A stretch of DNA of 64,000 nt from Maribacter flavus (lineage in GTDB: Bacteria > Bacteroidota > Bacteroidia > Flavobacteriales > Flavobacteriaceae), in contig NZ_VUOE01000001.1 of NCBI RefSeq assembly GCF_008386635.1, positions 62,001-126,000 on the forward strand, read 5' to 3'. The position numbers and the translations under genes are program-made. Shown here in pieces: positions 26,505-35,984 of this stretch (its first letter is position 1; the number at the start of each line of letters is the position of its first letter). The notes below the pieces were generated by a model. That model was given only the letters and a program-made list of their open reading frames with translations. It made no database searches and was not told where the DNA came from.

Positions 26505-28169
26505 CTATTTATGCTTCAAATGCACCAAATGCATCTTACGCACCACTTGGTCCCTCGTGGAGGGATTTAAGAACTTGCCCTGCAATCGGGTGATTCTAAA
26601 TTGATCCACCGTCAATTGCTTGTCCCAGTCCAGCGGGGATTGTCGTATGGTCTCCAATTCGGCATCGTTTACATAGACCCAAACATCCTTTTTGTTTTTT
26701 AGTTCATCCAAGGAACTGATCTGTACGGGAAACTTGTTGTAAAAATCCAAGGCCCAAGTATGGTCATCTCCAATTTTATAAATTTTATCTACGGATATAG
26801 TATGTTCCGAAATCAATTCAGACATATTAGATCCACCCTGATAGTTGAGTAGGTTCGGGTAGAAATGAAGGTTCAAAACCGCATTTAACAAAACGGAGGC
26901 GCAAACCGAAACGGTAATGAGTTTTGCAAAATAGGTCTCCCTTTTAAGTGCAAAATAAACAATGACCAATCCGGCTACACTCAGTAGTATCGGAATTAAC
27001 AGACCATCGAACTTAAATACAAAAAAACAGATCAAGGCACTCGCCACGAATACCACCGATAAGATAAAATATTGGCCTCCCAATAAAAATTTGGTCATCC
27101 TATTTTTGTCGGACCGATGCACATCGTACGCAAAAGAAGCCGTAAGAACCGAAAACAAGGGGATGGTAACATTCAGGTAATGTGGCAATTTGAATTGGGC
27201 AAAACTGATCAGTACAAAGACCAAGGTAATCCCGCCCAAGGTCAAAAATTCATGGCCGGGCTTGTAGGCAAACCGTACTTTTAAAAAGGCCTTTGCCTTA
27301 CTCCAATAAGCTGCCAACGCCATAAGGGTCCAAGGTAGGAAGACCCATAAAAAGGTATGGAAGAAGAAAAAGTAATCACTGCTGTTCTTCCCGATGCCTT
27401 CCCCACTCATGCGCTCAAAACTCTGTTCCCAGAAAATAAAAAAGATGCCACTTCGGTTTCCCCTACCCCGAATCACTTTTTCCGGATGTAGGTCAAATTG
27501 CAGGTAATATGCATATAACATGGGCGCAATGGTCAATCCAAAAATTACCAGGGCCAAAAGTACCTTCCAACTTAGAAATCGGTGCCACTTTCGGGTATAG
27601 GCCAAATGGCATAAAATCGGCAATCCTATGACCACCAAGGCAATCTGACCCTTGGTGGAAAAGGCCATCCCGGCGCCAAAACCTCCCAAGAGAATTGCCA
27701 TAAGATTTCCTTTTTCAATGTAGGTCGTTAGTTGCCAAATGGCGAAAATGGTAAAGCCGGTCAAAACAGCATCGGTACGTACGTCTATCGCTCCCAATAC
27801 TATGGTCTGGGCGCTCATGAATACGAGCGCCGCCAATTTCCCCGTATCCACGTTGTACAAAAGCTTTCCAAGTCCGTAGCAACTATAGGCACCCAAGAGT
27901 GTTGCCAAAATACCGGGAATCCTGTAGGCCCAATCGTGGATTCCAAAAATTTTATAGGAGAGTGCCGCCAGCCAATAGTGCATATGCGGCTTGTCCAAAT
28001 ACTCGTTAGGGCCCTTGAACAGATTGATAAAATCGTTCTCGTTCACCATGCGCATGGCCATCACGGCGAACTGAGCGGAATCGTTTTCAAAGAGGGTCAC
28101 GATACTACCGGCGATATACACCAAAACAATAAGAACTACTAAAAACCAATACCTTAGGTTGGATATCAT
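26505..28169 (-). CDS. GT39-family glycosyltransferase (ArnT/PMT-like)
   Basis: Integral membrane glycosyltransferase of 554 residues using a polyprenyl-phosphate sugar. I start it at the ATG at 28169, which overlaps the upstream stop as ATGA; the longer frame adds 16 unlikely residues. The first extracytoplasmic loop has ENDSAQFAVMAMRM and YLDKPHMHYWLAALSYKIFG, typical of the ArnT branch with its Asp. About eleven helices and a soluble C-terminal domain follow. It probably modifies an envelope lipid or glycan. It is in an operon with a PAP2 phosphatase, which could recycle the polyprenyl carrier. Confidence 0.9.
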   Translation of the reverse strand: MISNLRYWFLVVLIVLVYIAGSIVTLFENDSAQFAVMAMRMVNENDFINLFKGPNEYLDKPHMHYWLAALSYKIFGIHDWAYRIPGILATLLGAYSCYGLGKLLYNVDTGKLAALVFMSAQTIVLGAIDVRTDAVLTGFTIFAIWQLTTYIEKGNLMAILLGGFGAGMAFSTKGQIALVVIGLPILCHLAYTRKWHRFLSWKVLLALVIFGLTIAPMLYAYYLQFDLHPEKVIRGRGNRSGIFFIFWEQSFERMSGEGIGKNSSDYFFFFHTFLWVFLPWTLMALAAYWSKAKAFLKVRFAYKPGHEFLTLGGITLVFVLISFAQFKLPHYLNVTIPLFSVLTASFAYDVHRSDKNRMTKFLLGGQYFILSVVFVASALICFFVFKFDGLLIPILLSVAGLVIVYFALKRETYFAKLITVSVCASVLLNAVLNLHFYPNLLNYQGGSNMSELISEHTISVDKIYKIGDDHTWALDFYNKFPVQISSLDELKNKKDVWVYVNDAELETIRQSPLDWDKQLTVDQFRITRLQGKFLNPSTRDQVVRKMHLVHLKHK

Positions 28170-28735
28170 AGGGAGTATTTCCGATGTGCAAATATATATA
28201 ACTTCGCAAACAACCACCCCAAGAAACTCCCCATCAGGGCTCCAGTCAAGACATCCAATGGATAATGTACCCCGATGTACACCCGACTATAGGCCACCAC
28301 CATAGCCCAAAAAACAAGACCGAGACCGATATACCGTAAACCCGATTTCAAAAGCATCCCAAAAAACAGGGCAACGGCAAAGGCGTTGGAGGCATGGGCC
28401 GAGAAGTATCCATACTTCCCACCGCAATAGCTCTTTACCAGGCGCATTAGGGAAGAAATTTCAGGGTCATGACAGGGCCGTAACCTACCCACGCCATATT
28501 TAAAAAAATTGCTCAACTGATCGGATACCGTTATCAACAACGCAACCGTCACCATCAAAACCAGGGTCCCTTTCAACCCAAATTTCCGATAGGAAAGAAT
28601 CAGCAGGAAAAGGTACAGGGGAAGGGCACTTAATTTATGCGAAATGAATTGCCAAAAGGTATCCCATGCAGGGGTTCCCAAACCATTCAAATAGATAAAT
28701 ATATCCTTGTCTAACTGCAGTAGTTGGTCGAGCAT
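28166..28735 (-). CDS. PAP2-superfamily membrane phosphatase
   Basis: Protein of 189 residues when started at the ATG at 28735 (MLDQLLQLDKDIFIYLNGLG), just after the stop of the small upstream gene. The three PAP2 signature parts are present: KYGVGRLRPCHD, YGYFSAHASNAFA (SxHA) and SRVYIGVHYPLDVL. These act on lipid phosphates such as undecaprenyl pyrophosphate or phosphatidic acids. Membrane helices surround the motifs. It overlaps the GT39 gene by 4 bases. Confidence 0.92.
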   Translation of the reverse strand: MLDQLLQLDKDIFIYLNGLGTPAWDTFWQFISHKLSALPLYLFLLILSYRKFGLKGTLVLMVTVALLITVSDQLSNFFKYGVGRLRPCHDPEISSLMRLVKSYCGGKYGYFSAHASNAFAVALFFGMLLKSGLRYIGLGLVFWAMVVAYSRVYIGVHYPLDVLTGALMGSFLGWLFAKLYIFAHRKYSL

Positions 28736-28737
28736 CC

Positions 28738-28965
28738 TTATTCCCCGTATCTCGAAACTTCCCTGTCGTAAAAGGCCGTGGCCGCCTCTATCAGGTTTTC
28801 GGCTTCGGATTCCAGTTCCTTTTCGTCCTCCTTTGAAAATTCTTCCAGCCATTCCACCTCATCGTCCTCCAAGTTAATGATAAACCTGGGATAATCGGTG
28901 TGGATAACATAGATGGCGTTTGGATAATCCGTATTGTCGCCTAATATAAACTTGGGTAATTCCAT
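28738..28965 (-). CDS. Small acidic hypothetical protein
   Basis: Cytoplasmic protein of 75 residues starting MELPKFILGDNTDYP at the ATG at 28965. The second half is strongly acidic (VEWLEEFSKEDEKELESE). It has no membrane segment or known motif; similar short proteins are common in Flavobacteriia but uncharacterised. Its stop is 2 bases before the PAP2 start, so it is probably co-transcribed with the PAP2 and GT39 genes. Confidence 0.7.
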   Translation of the reverse strand: MELPKFILGDNTDYPNAIYVIHTDYPRFIINLEDDEVEWLEEFSKEDEKELESEAENLIEAATAFYDREVSRYGE

Positions 28966-29008
28966 TCGTTTGATTTTACTAAATTGGGATAAAGGTACGT
29001 CCAAAAAA

Positions 29009-30379
29009 TTAGCTAGTCCGAATCAATTTTTGGGTCAAATAGTTAAACCGAATATACAACATAATCGCGGACGCCGTGAGGCCCGTAAGGAGTCCCACCC
29101 AAATCCCCACACTCTCCAAAGAGGTATGTAAACCCAGATAATAGGAAATGGGAAACCCAATCAACCAATAGGCCACAAAAGTAATAAAGGTGGGGATTTT
29201 TACATCCTGCAAGCCCCGCAAGGCACCCAAAACCACCACCTGAATCCCATCCGAAATCTGAAAGAAAGCGGCTACCAATAAGAGTTGGGAAGCCAAGATG
29301 ATTACCTCTGTATTGTCCGTAAAATTCATCCTATCGTCCACGTCCAAATACAGGGTGGGAAACCAATCCCTGCCCAGAAGGAAAAGTAGGGCAAATACAA
29401 TTTCCAACAACAAAGTGAGGAAAAATATGGATTGTGCAATCCGTCTGAGTTCCCTAAAATCCTTTAGTCCTTTTTGGTTCCCCACCCGGATCATGGCCGC
29501 GACCCCCAGTCCCATGCCAAACATAAAGGTCATGCTGCTCAAGTTCAAGGCAATCTGGTTGGCGGCCTGCGGATTTTTTCCCAAAACACCGCTCAACCAA
29601 ATGGCAGCGGTAAAAATGGCCACCTCGAAAAACATCTGTAAGGCGGATGGAAACCCTAAGGAAATTATTTTTCGTAGTACCCGTTTTTCAATGTTCCTTA
29701 GGTTGAAACCGGTTACGTAATCGTGGAATTTTTTCTTGTTCTTGAGGAGCATCCACAAATAAAATACCATAACGACCCTTGATATCAAGGTACCCCACGC
29801 AGCGCCCACAATACCCAATTTTGGAAATCCAAAGGTTCCGAATATCAAAAGGTAGTTCAAGGTAATGTTCACCACATTGGCCAAAATGGTAGCGTACATG
29901 GGATATCTGGTTTGGGACAAGCCCTCGGAGAATTGCTTAAAGGCCTGAAAAACGATGAGCGGCACCAATGAGAAAGCCACCAAATCCAAATAGGGCATGG
30001 CAAGTTCCACCACTTCCTCCGGTTGCTCCATTAGATACATCAATGGCTTGGCCAATAGAATTAGAAGAAATAACGAAAAACCCAAAATAGTACAGAGTAC
30101 CAATCCATGTTTTAGGGCACTTTTGGCATTTTGCTTGTTCCCGGCACCATCGGCTTCCGCGACCAAGGGTGTAATGGCCGTGGAAAACCCGATGCCCAGT
30201 GACATGGCAATGAACACAAAACTATTCCCCAACGAAACGGCAGCCAGTTCTGCCGTACCCAATTGGCCTAACATGATATTGTCCGCAAACTGCACAAAGG
30301 TATGGCCCAGCATCCCCAAGATGACGGGTACGGAAAGTTTTATGTTGTATGCGAATTCTTTGGTGTAGTTCGAAAACAC
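29009..30379 (-). CDS. MATE-family efflux transporter
   Basis: Multidrug/cation antiporter of 456 residues with twelve membrane helices in two related halves. The N-terminal block GMLGHTFVQFADNIMLGQLG and the second-half counterpart are typical of the NorM-like MATE class. It stands 43 bases upstream of the small acidic gene and could be read into it. The substrate is unknown. Confidence 0.93.
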   Translation of the reverse strand: MFSNYTKEFAYNIKLSVPVILGMLGHTFVQFADNIMLGQLGTAELAAVSLGNSFVFIAMSLGIGFSTAITPLVAEADGAGNKQNAKSALKHGLVLCTILGFSLFLLILLAKPLMYLMEQPEEVVELAMPYLDLVAFSLVPLIVFQAFKQFSEGLSQTRYPMYATILANVVNITLNYLLIFGTFGFPKLGIVGAAWGTLISRVVMVFYLWMLLKNKKKFHDYVTGFNLRNIEKRVLRKIISLGFPSALQMFFEVAIFTAAIWLSGVLGKNPQAANQIALNLSSMTFMFGMGLGVAAMIRVGNQKGLKDFRELRRIAQSIFFLTLLLEIVFALLFLLGRDWFPTLYLDVDDRMNFTDNTEVIILASQLLLVAAFFQISDGIQVVVLGALRGLQDVKIPTFITFVAYWLIGFPISYYLGLHTSLESVGIWVGLLTGLTASAIMLYIRFNYLTQKLIRTS

Positions 30380-30436
30380 GGTTGGAAATTTAGAACGACA
30401 AAGATACTTTTATAAACCGATTTTAAAGGCAGGGAT

Positions 30437-31213
30437 TCAGTCCATTTCCTTGGCCTTGTTCCAATAGATATCCATCTCGGCCAAACTCATATCCTTTAAG
30501 GCCTTTCCCTGCTTTTGGGCCTCGATTTCCAAAAACTGAAACCGCTTTGAGAATTTTTTATTGGTCCGCTCCAAGGCGTTTTCAGGGTTGATTCCCAGGA
30601 ATCGGGCGTAGTTGATTATGGAGAAAAGTACATCACCAAACTCAGATTCTATCCTGTCCTTATCTCCAGTAGAAACCTCTTCTTGCAACTCCCCCAATTC
30701 TTCCTGTAGTTTTTCAAAGACCTGCTCCGGTTGTTCCCAGTCAAAACCTACACCGGCCACCTTGTCTTGAATTCGATTCGCCTTTACCATGGCGGGCAGA
30801 CTTTTTGGCACTCCTTGTAAAACGCTTTTCTTTCCTTCCTTGAGCTTTATTTTTTCCCAATTCTGTTTTACCTCTTCTTCATTTTCCACTTTTACATCGC
30901 CATAAATGTGTGGATGCCTATTGATCAACTTCTCACAAATACCATTAGCTACATCGGCAATATCGAAACTTCCACTTTCTGAACCAATCTTGGCGTAAAA
31001 AACGATATGAAGCAGCAAATCGCCCAATTCTCCCTGTACCTCCTTTAAATCATTGTCCAAAATGGCATCTCCCAACTCATAGGTTTCCTCAATGGTCAAG
31101 TGCCTAAGGCTTTCCATGGTCTGTTTTCGGTCCCAAGGACACTCCTCCCGGAGCTCGTCCATTATGGTAAGCAAACGATCAAATGCCTTTAGTTTCTCCT
31201 CCCTGGTATTCAT
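30437..31213 (-). CDS. mazG: Nucleoside triphosphate pyrophosphohydrolase MazG
   Basis: Hydrolyses NTPs to NMP and pyrophosphate, cleaning the nucleotide pool. The 258-residue protein has two MazG modules: the first with ECPWDRKQTMESL and EETYELGDAI ... EELGDLL-like (GELGDLLLHIVFYA), the second with EELGELQEEV and EFGDVLFSIINYARFLG. The ExxE...D metal motifs are kept in both. Full-length for the E. coli type. Confidence 0.95.
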   Translation of the reverse strand: MNTREEKLKAFDRLLTIMDELREECPWDRKQTMESLRHLTIEETYELGDAILDNDLKEVQGELGDLLLHIVFYAKIGSESGSFDIADVANGICEKLINRHPHIYGDVKVENEEEVKQNWEKIKLKEGKKSVLQGVPKSLPAMVKANRIQDKVAGVGFDWEQPEQVFEKLQEELGELQEEVSTGDKDRIESEFGDVLFSIINYARFLGINPENALERTNKKFSKRFQFLEIEAQKQGKALKDMSLAEMDIYWNKAKEMD

Positions 31214-31329
31214 TTCAAAAGTTTTTGCAAAAGTACAAATCTAAGGGTACAGGCCATGTTGTATATTTTAGTAACTTGGGAAATTGTGATGCTTTCCATA
31301 AAACGCATCGGCACAAACTTTAAGAACAC

Positions 31330-32160
31330 ATGCATAGAAGAAATTTTTTAGTCCGTTCCTCGCTTTTTTCGGTAGGGTCGGTTCTTTTGCCCGCGGTATC
31401 TTTCGCCTTGGAAACCGATCTGAAATTCGGGGTGCAACTGTACAGTTTTAGGAACCAGATGGCCAAAGACCCGTTGGGCACCTTGGAGCAGATTGCCAAC
31501 ATCGGCATCAAAGAAATAGAATCCGCCAGGAGCACTAAAGGGCATTATTACGGGCTCACGCCCAAGAGTATGAAACAGGCCTGCGAAGATCTGGGCATGA
31601 AATTGGTCAGCGGACACGTACATCTGGACAAGCACTTCGAAAAAACAATGGAAGAGGCCGCTGCCTCCGGTCAGGACTACCTGATATGCTCCTCCATGCC
31701 GTCGGACGGCCAAACGGTGGAGAATTATGAAAAGGTGGCGGAGGAATTCAACAAGGCCGGCGAAGCCTGTCAAAAATTGGGCATCAAGTTCGGCTACCAC
31801 AACCACGAATACGAATTTGAATCGGATCAAGGGCAAGTGCTTTACGACGTACTTATGGACCAAACCGACCCAAATTTGGTGCATATGGAACTCGATTTGG
31901 GCTGGGTGATCGTCGCAGGGAAGGATCCCCTAGACTATTTCAAAAAATATCCGGGCAGGTTCCCACTTTGGCATCTAAAGGACATGGATATGGACAAAAA
32001 GGAAAGTACGGAATTTGGCAAAGGGGGATTGGACATCCAAGCCATGATGAATCATCGGGAAGCTTCAGGAGTCAAACATATTCTGATCGAACAGGAGGAA
32101 TACGCCAGTACGCCTTTGGAAAGTATGCAACACAATATGGATTTTCTTAACAACCTCTAG
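31330..32160 (+). CDS. Sugar phosphate isomerase/epimerase-type TIM-barrel protein, Tat-exported
   Basis: Xylose isomerase-like TIM barrel of 276 residues with a twin-arginine signal (MHRRNFLVRSS, then a hydrophobic part ending SFA). Metal and active-site patterns include GYHNHEYEF, MELDLGWVIVAG, WHLKDMD and ILIEQEEY. Exported members act on keto or ring-opened sugars in the periplasm. It is the first of eight co-directional genes and abuts the next gene with no gap (TAG then ATG). Confidence 0.9.
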   Translation: MHRRNFLVRSSLFSVGSVLLPAVSFALETDLKFGVQLYSFRNQMAKDPLGTLEQIANIGIKEIESARSTKGHYYGLTPKSMKQACEDLGMKLVSGHVHLDKHFEKTMEEAAASGQDYLICSSMPSDGQTVENYEKVAEEFNKAGEACQKLGIKFGYHNHEYEFESDQGQVLYDVLMDQTDPNLVHMELDLGWVIVAGKDPLDYFKKYPGRFPLWHLKDMDMDKKESTEFGKGGLDIQAMMNHREASGVKHILIEQEEYASTPLESMQHNMDFLNNL

Positions 32161-33813
32161 ATGTCAAAACAATACCTTCTCTGTCTAACGCTGCTATGGG
32201 CGTTATTCACGGCCTGCGAAAATCCCGAAAAAACAACTTATGATGTCGTTATACGTAACGGGCAGATCTTGGATGGCTCCGGCAAGGCATCCTTTACCGG
32301 GGACATCGCCATCAATGCCGATACCATTGCGGCCATAGGCTCCCTTGAAAATACAGTGGGCAAAGCGGAAATAGACGCTACCGGACTTTCGGTCGCGCCG
32401 GGTTTCATCAACGTGTTGAGCTGGGCCAATGTGGCCCTGTTGGAAGACGGACGTTCACAAGGGGATATCCGGCAAGGGGTTACCCTTGAGGTATTGGGCG
32501 AGGGATCATCCATGGGGCCTTTGAGCGAAGAGATGAAGCAGGAGATGAAGAATGGGCAGGGCGATATCAAATACGATATCCCATGGACCTCTTTGGGAGA
32601 ATACCTTAATTATTTGGAAAAGAAGGGCATATCTACCAATGTCGCTTCCTTTGTTGGGAATGCAACGTTGCGGGAATACGCCATCGGCATAGAAAAAAGA
32701 CCTCCTTCGCCCGAAGAAATGGAAACCATGAAAAACCTGTTGCGGCAAGGTATGGAAGAGGGCGCCGTTGGACTTTCCACTTCCTTGATTTATGTGCCCA
32801 GTGGCCATGCCGATACCAATGAAATCATAGAACTGGCGAAGGTAGTTGCCGAGTATGACGGCATGTATATTTCCCACATTCGGGACGAGGAAGGCGGGCT
32901 TTTGGAGGCAGTGGACGAACTGATTACCATTTCCAGGGAAGCGAAACTCCCAGCCGAAATTTATCACTTTAAGGCATCGGGGAACGCGAATTGGCATTTG
33001 TTGGACAGTGCGATTACCATGGTAAACGCCGCCCGTACCGAAGGTCTGGCCATCACGACGGATATGTACATGTACAATGCCAGTTCTACGGGATTGAACG
33101 TGGTACTTCCGGCATGGGCCAAGGAAGGCGGACATAAATCGACGATTACGCTGATGGAAAATCCGGCCACCCGAAAAAAGATGATGGACGAAATCGACTT
33201 CCACGTACCACCCGAGAATATTCTGTTGGTCGGTTTTAGAAATAAAGAACTGAGGCATTTGATCGGGAAGACCTTGGCGGAAGTTGCCGAAGAACGTCAG
33301 AAATCGGCCAACGAAACCTTGGTAGACCTCATCTACGAGGACGACAGCAGGATCCAGGTCGTCTATTTTTCCATGTCCGAAGAAAACGTAAAAAAGAAAT
33401 TGAAACTGCCGTACATGAGTATATGTTCCGATGCGGGTTCTTATACCAATGAAGGGGTCTTCTTGGAACAAAGTACCCATCCCCGCGCCTATGGCTCCTT
33501 TGCCCGATTATTGGGCCATTTTGTGCGCGATGAAAAAGTGATTTCCCTGGAAGAGGCCATCTATAAATTGACAACCTTGCCGGCTACCAATTTAAAATTG
33601 AAAAAAAGAGGGGCTTTAAAAGTCGGGTATTTTGCCGATGTGGTCGTCTTCGACCCAAAAACCATCAAGGCAAACGCCACGTTTGAGGAACCCCACCAAT
33701 ATGCCACGGGCGTGCAGCATGTTTTCGTCAATGGGGGACACGTTTTAAAAGACGGGGAACATACGGGAACTTTTTCAGGCCGATTCGTAAAAGGTCCGGG
33801 GGCCACTAAGTAA
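32161..33813 (+). CDS. D-aminoacylase-like amidohydrolase lipoprotein with altered metal site
   Basis: Lipoprotein (LFTAC, Cys19) of 550 residues from the N-acyl-D-amino-acid deacylase group: it has the start DVVIRNGQILDGSG, the retained SHIRDE and YHFKASG His motifs, ICSDAG (Asp) and the C-terminal GALKVGYFADVVVFDP. In the place where active members have PGFID-x-H-x-H it reads PGFINVLSW (81-88), so both His are gone, and the usual GNCG reads GEGS (113-116) without Cys. The protein may use one metal, another metal set, or have a changed reaction. It lies in a sugar-hydrolase gene run. Confidence 0.88.
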   Translation: MSKQYLLCLTLLWALFTACENPEKTTYDVVIRNGQILDGSGKASFTGDIAINADTIAAIGSLENTVGKAEIDATGLSVAPGFINVLSWANVALLEDGRSQGDIRQGVTLEVLGEGSSMGPLSEEMKQEMKNGQGDIKYDIPWTSLGEYLNYLEKKGISTNVASFVGNATLREYAIGIEKRPPSPEEMETMKNLLRQGMEEGAVGLSTSLIYVPSGHADTNEIIELAKVVAEYDGMYISHIRDEEGGLLEAVDELITISREAKLPAEIYHFKASGNANWHLLDSAITMVNAARTEGLAITTDMYMYNASSTGLNVVLPAWAKEGGHKSTITLMENPATRKKMMDEIDFHVPPENILLVGFRNKELRHLIGKTLAEVAEERQKSANETLVDLIYEDDSRIQVVYFSMSEENVKKKLKLPYMSICSDAGSYTNEGVFLEQSTHPRAYGSFARLLGHFVRDEKVISLEEAIYKLTTLPATNLKLKKRGALKVGYFADVVVFDPKTIKANATFEEPHQYATGVQHVFVNGGHVLKDGEHTGTFSGRFVKGPGATK

Positions 33814-33848
33814 ACTAAAAAACTAACAAAATAATTATTGACTAATCG

Positions 33849-34733
33849 ATGAAAACCATAAATGTACTTTTTGCTTTGCTTCTTTTGAACTCCTGCGCTA
33901 ACGCCCAAGATATTGTAGAAGCGGGTGCTTCACTTACTTTGGTATCTGAAGAATTCAAATTTACCGAAGGTCCGGCGAGGGATTCCGAGGGAAATGTGTA
34001 TTTCACGGACCAGCCCAATGACCGCATCGTAAAATGGGACGCAGAGAGCAATACCGTCTCAGATTGGATGCACCCCAGTGGTCGTTCGAACGGACTCTAT
34101 TTTGATCACCAAGGGAACCTGATATCCTGTGCCGATGAAAATAATCAATTATGGAAAATTGATCCGGAAAAGAATGTTACGGTACTCGTAGAAAAATTTG
34201 AGGGAAAATTTTTGGGAGGACCCAATGATGTATGGGTAGACCCAAAAGGGGGAATGTATATAACGGACCCTCTGTACAAAAGAGATTGGTGGAAAGATAG
34301 GGAACCAGAAGTCGAGAAAAGACGTGTTTACTATTTAGCTCCTGGGAGTACCCAACTGACCATTGTTGAGGAAAACTTGATTATGCCCAATGGAATCATA
34401 GGGTCCAAAAATGGCAAAAAATTGTTTATCGCCGATCCGGGCGATAAAAAAACATATGTATATAAAATCAATAAGGATGGAAGCCTTTACGATCGGGAAT
34501 TATTTTGTGAGATGGGGTCGGACGGTATGACCTTGGACAATAAAGGCAACCTATATCTAACCGGTAATGGGGTAACGGTATTCAACAAAGATGGTAAACA
34601 AATAAAACACATTAAGGTCCCTGAAAACTGGACCGCGAATGTCACTTTTGGAGGCCCGGAAAGGGACATACTCTTTATTACGGCCATGGACGCCGTTTAT
34701 ACCTTACAGATGAAAGTAAAAGGCATTAATTAA
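33849..34733 (+). CDS. SMP-30/gluconolactonase-family protein, exported
   Basis: Six-bladed beta-propeller lactonase of 294 residues with an export signal; LLLNSC could be a lipobox (Cys16). Metal-site blocks are FTEGPARDSEGNVYFTD (Glu), GRSNGLYFD (Asn), GGPNDVWVD (Asn) and an Asp in GSDGMTLD. It could open sugar lactones formed by the exported oxidoreductases in this window. It is 35 bases after the D-aminoacylase-like gene and 11 before the DUF1569 gene. Confidence 0.92.
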   Translation: MKTINVLFALLLLNSCANAQDIVEAGASLTLVSEEFKFTEGPARDSEGNVYFTDQPNDRIVKWDAESNTVSDWMHPSGRSNGLYFDHQGNLISCADENNQLWKIDPEKNVTVLVEKFEGKFLGGPNDVWVDPKGGMYITDPLYKRDWWKDREPEVEKRRVYYLAPGSTQLTIVEENLIMPNGIIGSKNGKKLFIADPGDKKTYVYKINKDGSLYDRELFCEMGSDGMTLDNKGNLYLTGNGVTVFNKDGKQIKHIKVPENWTANVTFGGPERDILFITAMDAVYTLQMKVKGIN

Positions 34734-34744
34734 ACACAATCACA

Positions 34745-35203
34745 ATGACCTGGAAAAATTTATTCGACAAGCAGGAATGCGAGGAAACCATTGCGCGCAT
34801 CAATAACCTGACACCGGAAACCGCTCCCCAATGGGGCAAGATGAACGTTTCCCAAATGTTGGCCCACTGCAACGTGGCCTATGAAACCACCTATACGGAC
34901 AAACATCCCAAACCCAAAGGACTGCAAAAATTCTTGATCAAGCTGTTGGCAAAAAATACCGTTGTAGGCCCAAAACCGTATAAGAAAAACGGACCCACCT
35001 CGCCAGTTTTTAAGATCAGTGATGAACGGGATTTTGAAAAGGAAAAGAACAGTCTCATTGCCAACATGCGAAAGACCCAAGAACTAGGGTCGGCCCACTT
35101 TGACGGGAAGGAATCCTATGCTTTTGGAACCTTGACCAAAACGGAATGGAACACCCTATTTTCTAAGCATCTGGAGCATCACTTACAGCAATTTGGGGTT
35201 TGA
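34745..35203 (+). CDS. DUF1569 protein (DinB-like four-helix)
   Basis: Cytoplasmic protein of 152 residues. The block PQWGKMNVSQMLAHCNVAYE with a conserved His, plus the C-terminal HLEHHLQQFGV, match DUF1569, a relative of the DinB metal-binding four-helix fold; some such proteins use bacillithiol or mycothiol. The reaction is unknown. It sits inside the eight-gene run. Confidence 0.8.
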   Translation: MTWKNLFDKQECEETIARINNLTPETAPQWGKMNVSQMLAHCNVAYETTYTDKHPKPKGLQKFLIKLLAKNTVVGPKPYKKNGPTSPVFKISDERDFEKEKNSLIANMRKTQELGSAHFDGKESYAFGTLTKTEWNTLFSKHLEHHLQQFGV

Positions 35204-35251
35204 ACATGAAATTATAATTCCATCTCTTTAAAAAGTATAAACCAACCAACT

Positions 35252-35974
35252 ATGACAGCGTATATTTTTGAAATCATCGGCACCGGAATGCTTATCCTTA
35301 TAGGCAACGGGGTCGTGGCAAATCTTGTTTTAAAGGGCACCAAAGGTGCCGATAGCGGATGGGTAGGCATCTCCCTGGCTTGGGGAATTGCCGTCTTCAT
35401 TGGGGTTTTTATATCTGCTGATGTCAGCGGTGCCCATTTGAATCCCGCCGTGACTATTGGGCTTGCCGCCGCCGGAAAATTTTCCTGGACCTTGGTGCCC
35501 GGCTATATCATTGCCCAAATTTTTGGGGCCATGGTCGGCAATTTTTTGGTATGGCTCACCTATAAAAAACAATATGACCTTACCGATGATACCGATGCCG
35601 TTTTGGCCACCTTCAGTACGGCTCCGGCAGTACGAAGCTATGGTTGGAACGTGGTTACCGAAGCGATCGGAACCTTCGCCCTGGTTTTTGGGGTATTCTA
35701 TATCGCTGGTGGGGCCTTGGCCAACGAACCGATTTCCCTAGGGTCACTAGATGCCCTTCCCGTTGCCCTGTTGGTGATGGGCATTGGTTTTGGATTAGGC
35801 GGTCCCACCGGCTATGCGATCAATCCCGCTAGGGATTTGGGGCCCCGGATCATGCATGCCCTCCTGCCTTTGAAAAACAAGGGAAAGAGCGATTGGAGCT
35901 ATGCTTGGGTGCCGGTTGTGGGTCCGGTAATAGGTGCCCTAATGGCAGCAGGTTTATTTTTGTTATTGAATTAA
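35252..35974 (+). CDS. MIP-family channel, aquaglyceroporin type
   Basis: Six-helix channel of 240 residues with the two NPA boxes: GAHLNPAVTIG (Asn64) and GYAINPARDLGPR (Asn191). The Asp after the second NPAR favours a glycerol facilitator over a pure water channel. It moves small polyols across the inner membrane. Its place among exported hydrolases suggests uptake of a small neutral breakdown product or osmotic balance. Confidence 0.94.
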   Translation: MTAYIFEIIGTGMLILIGNGVVANLVLKGTKGADSGWVGISLAWGIAVFIGVFISADVSGAHLNPAVTIGLAAAGKFSWTLVPGYIIAQIFGAMVGNFLVWLTYKKQYDLTDDTDAVLATFSTAPAVRSYGWNVVTEAIGTFALVFGVFYIAGGALANEPISLGSLDALPVALLVMGIGFGLGGPTGYAINPARDLGPRIMHALLPLKNKGKSDWSYAWVPVVGPVIGALMAAGLFLLLN

Positions 35975-35984
35975 TTAGATAGTT

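Noticed and set aside
32506-33480. 324-residue minus-strand ORF opposite the D-aminoacylase-like gene
   Set aside because: Antisense shadow of a well-supported gene; composition (Phe, His, Gly) is typical of reverse-strand translation.
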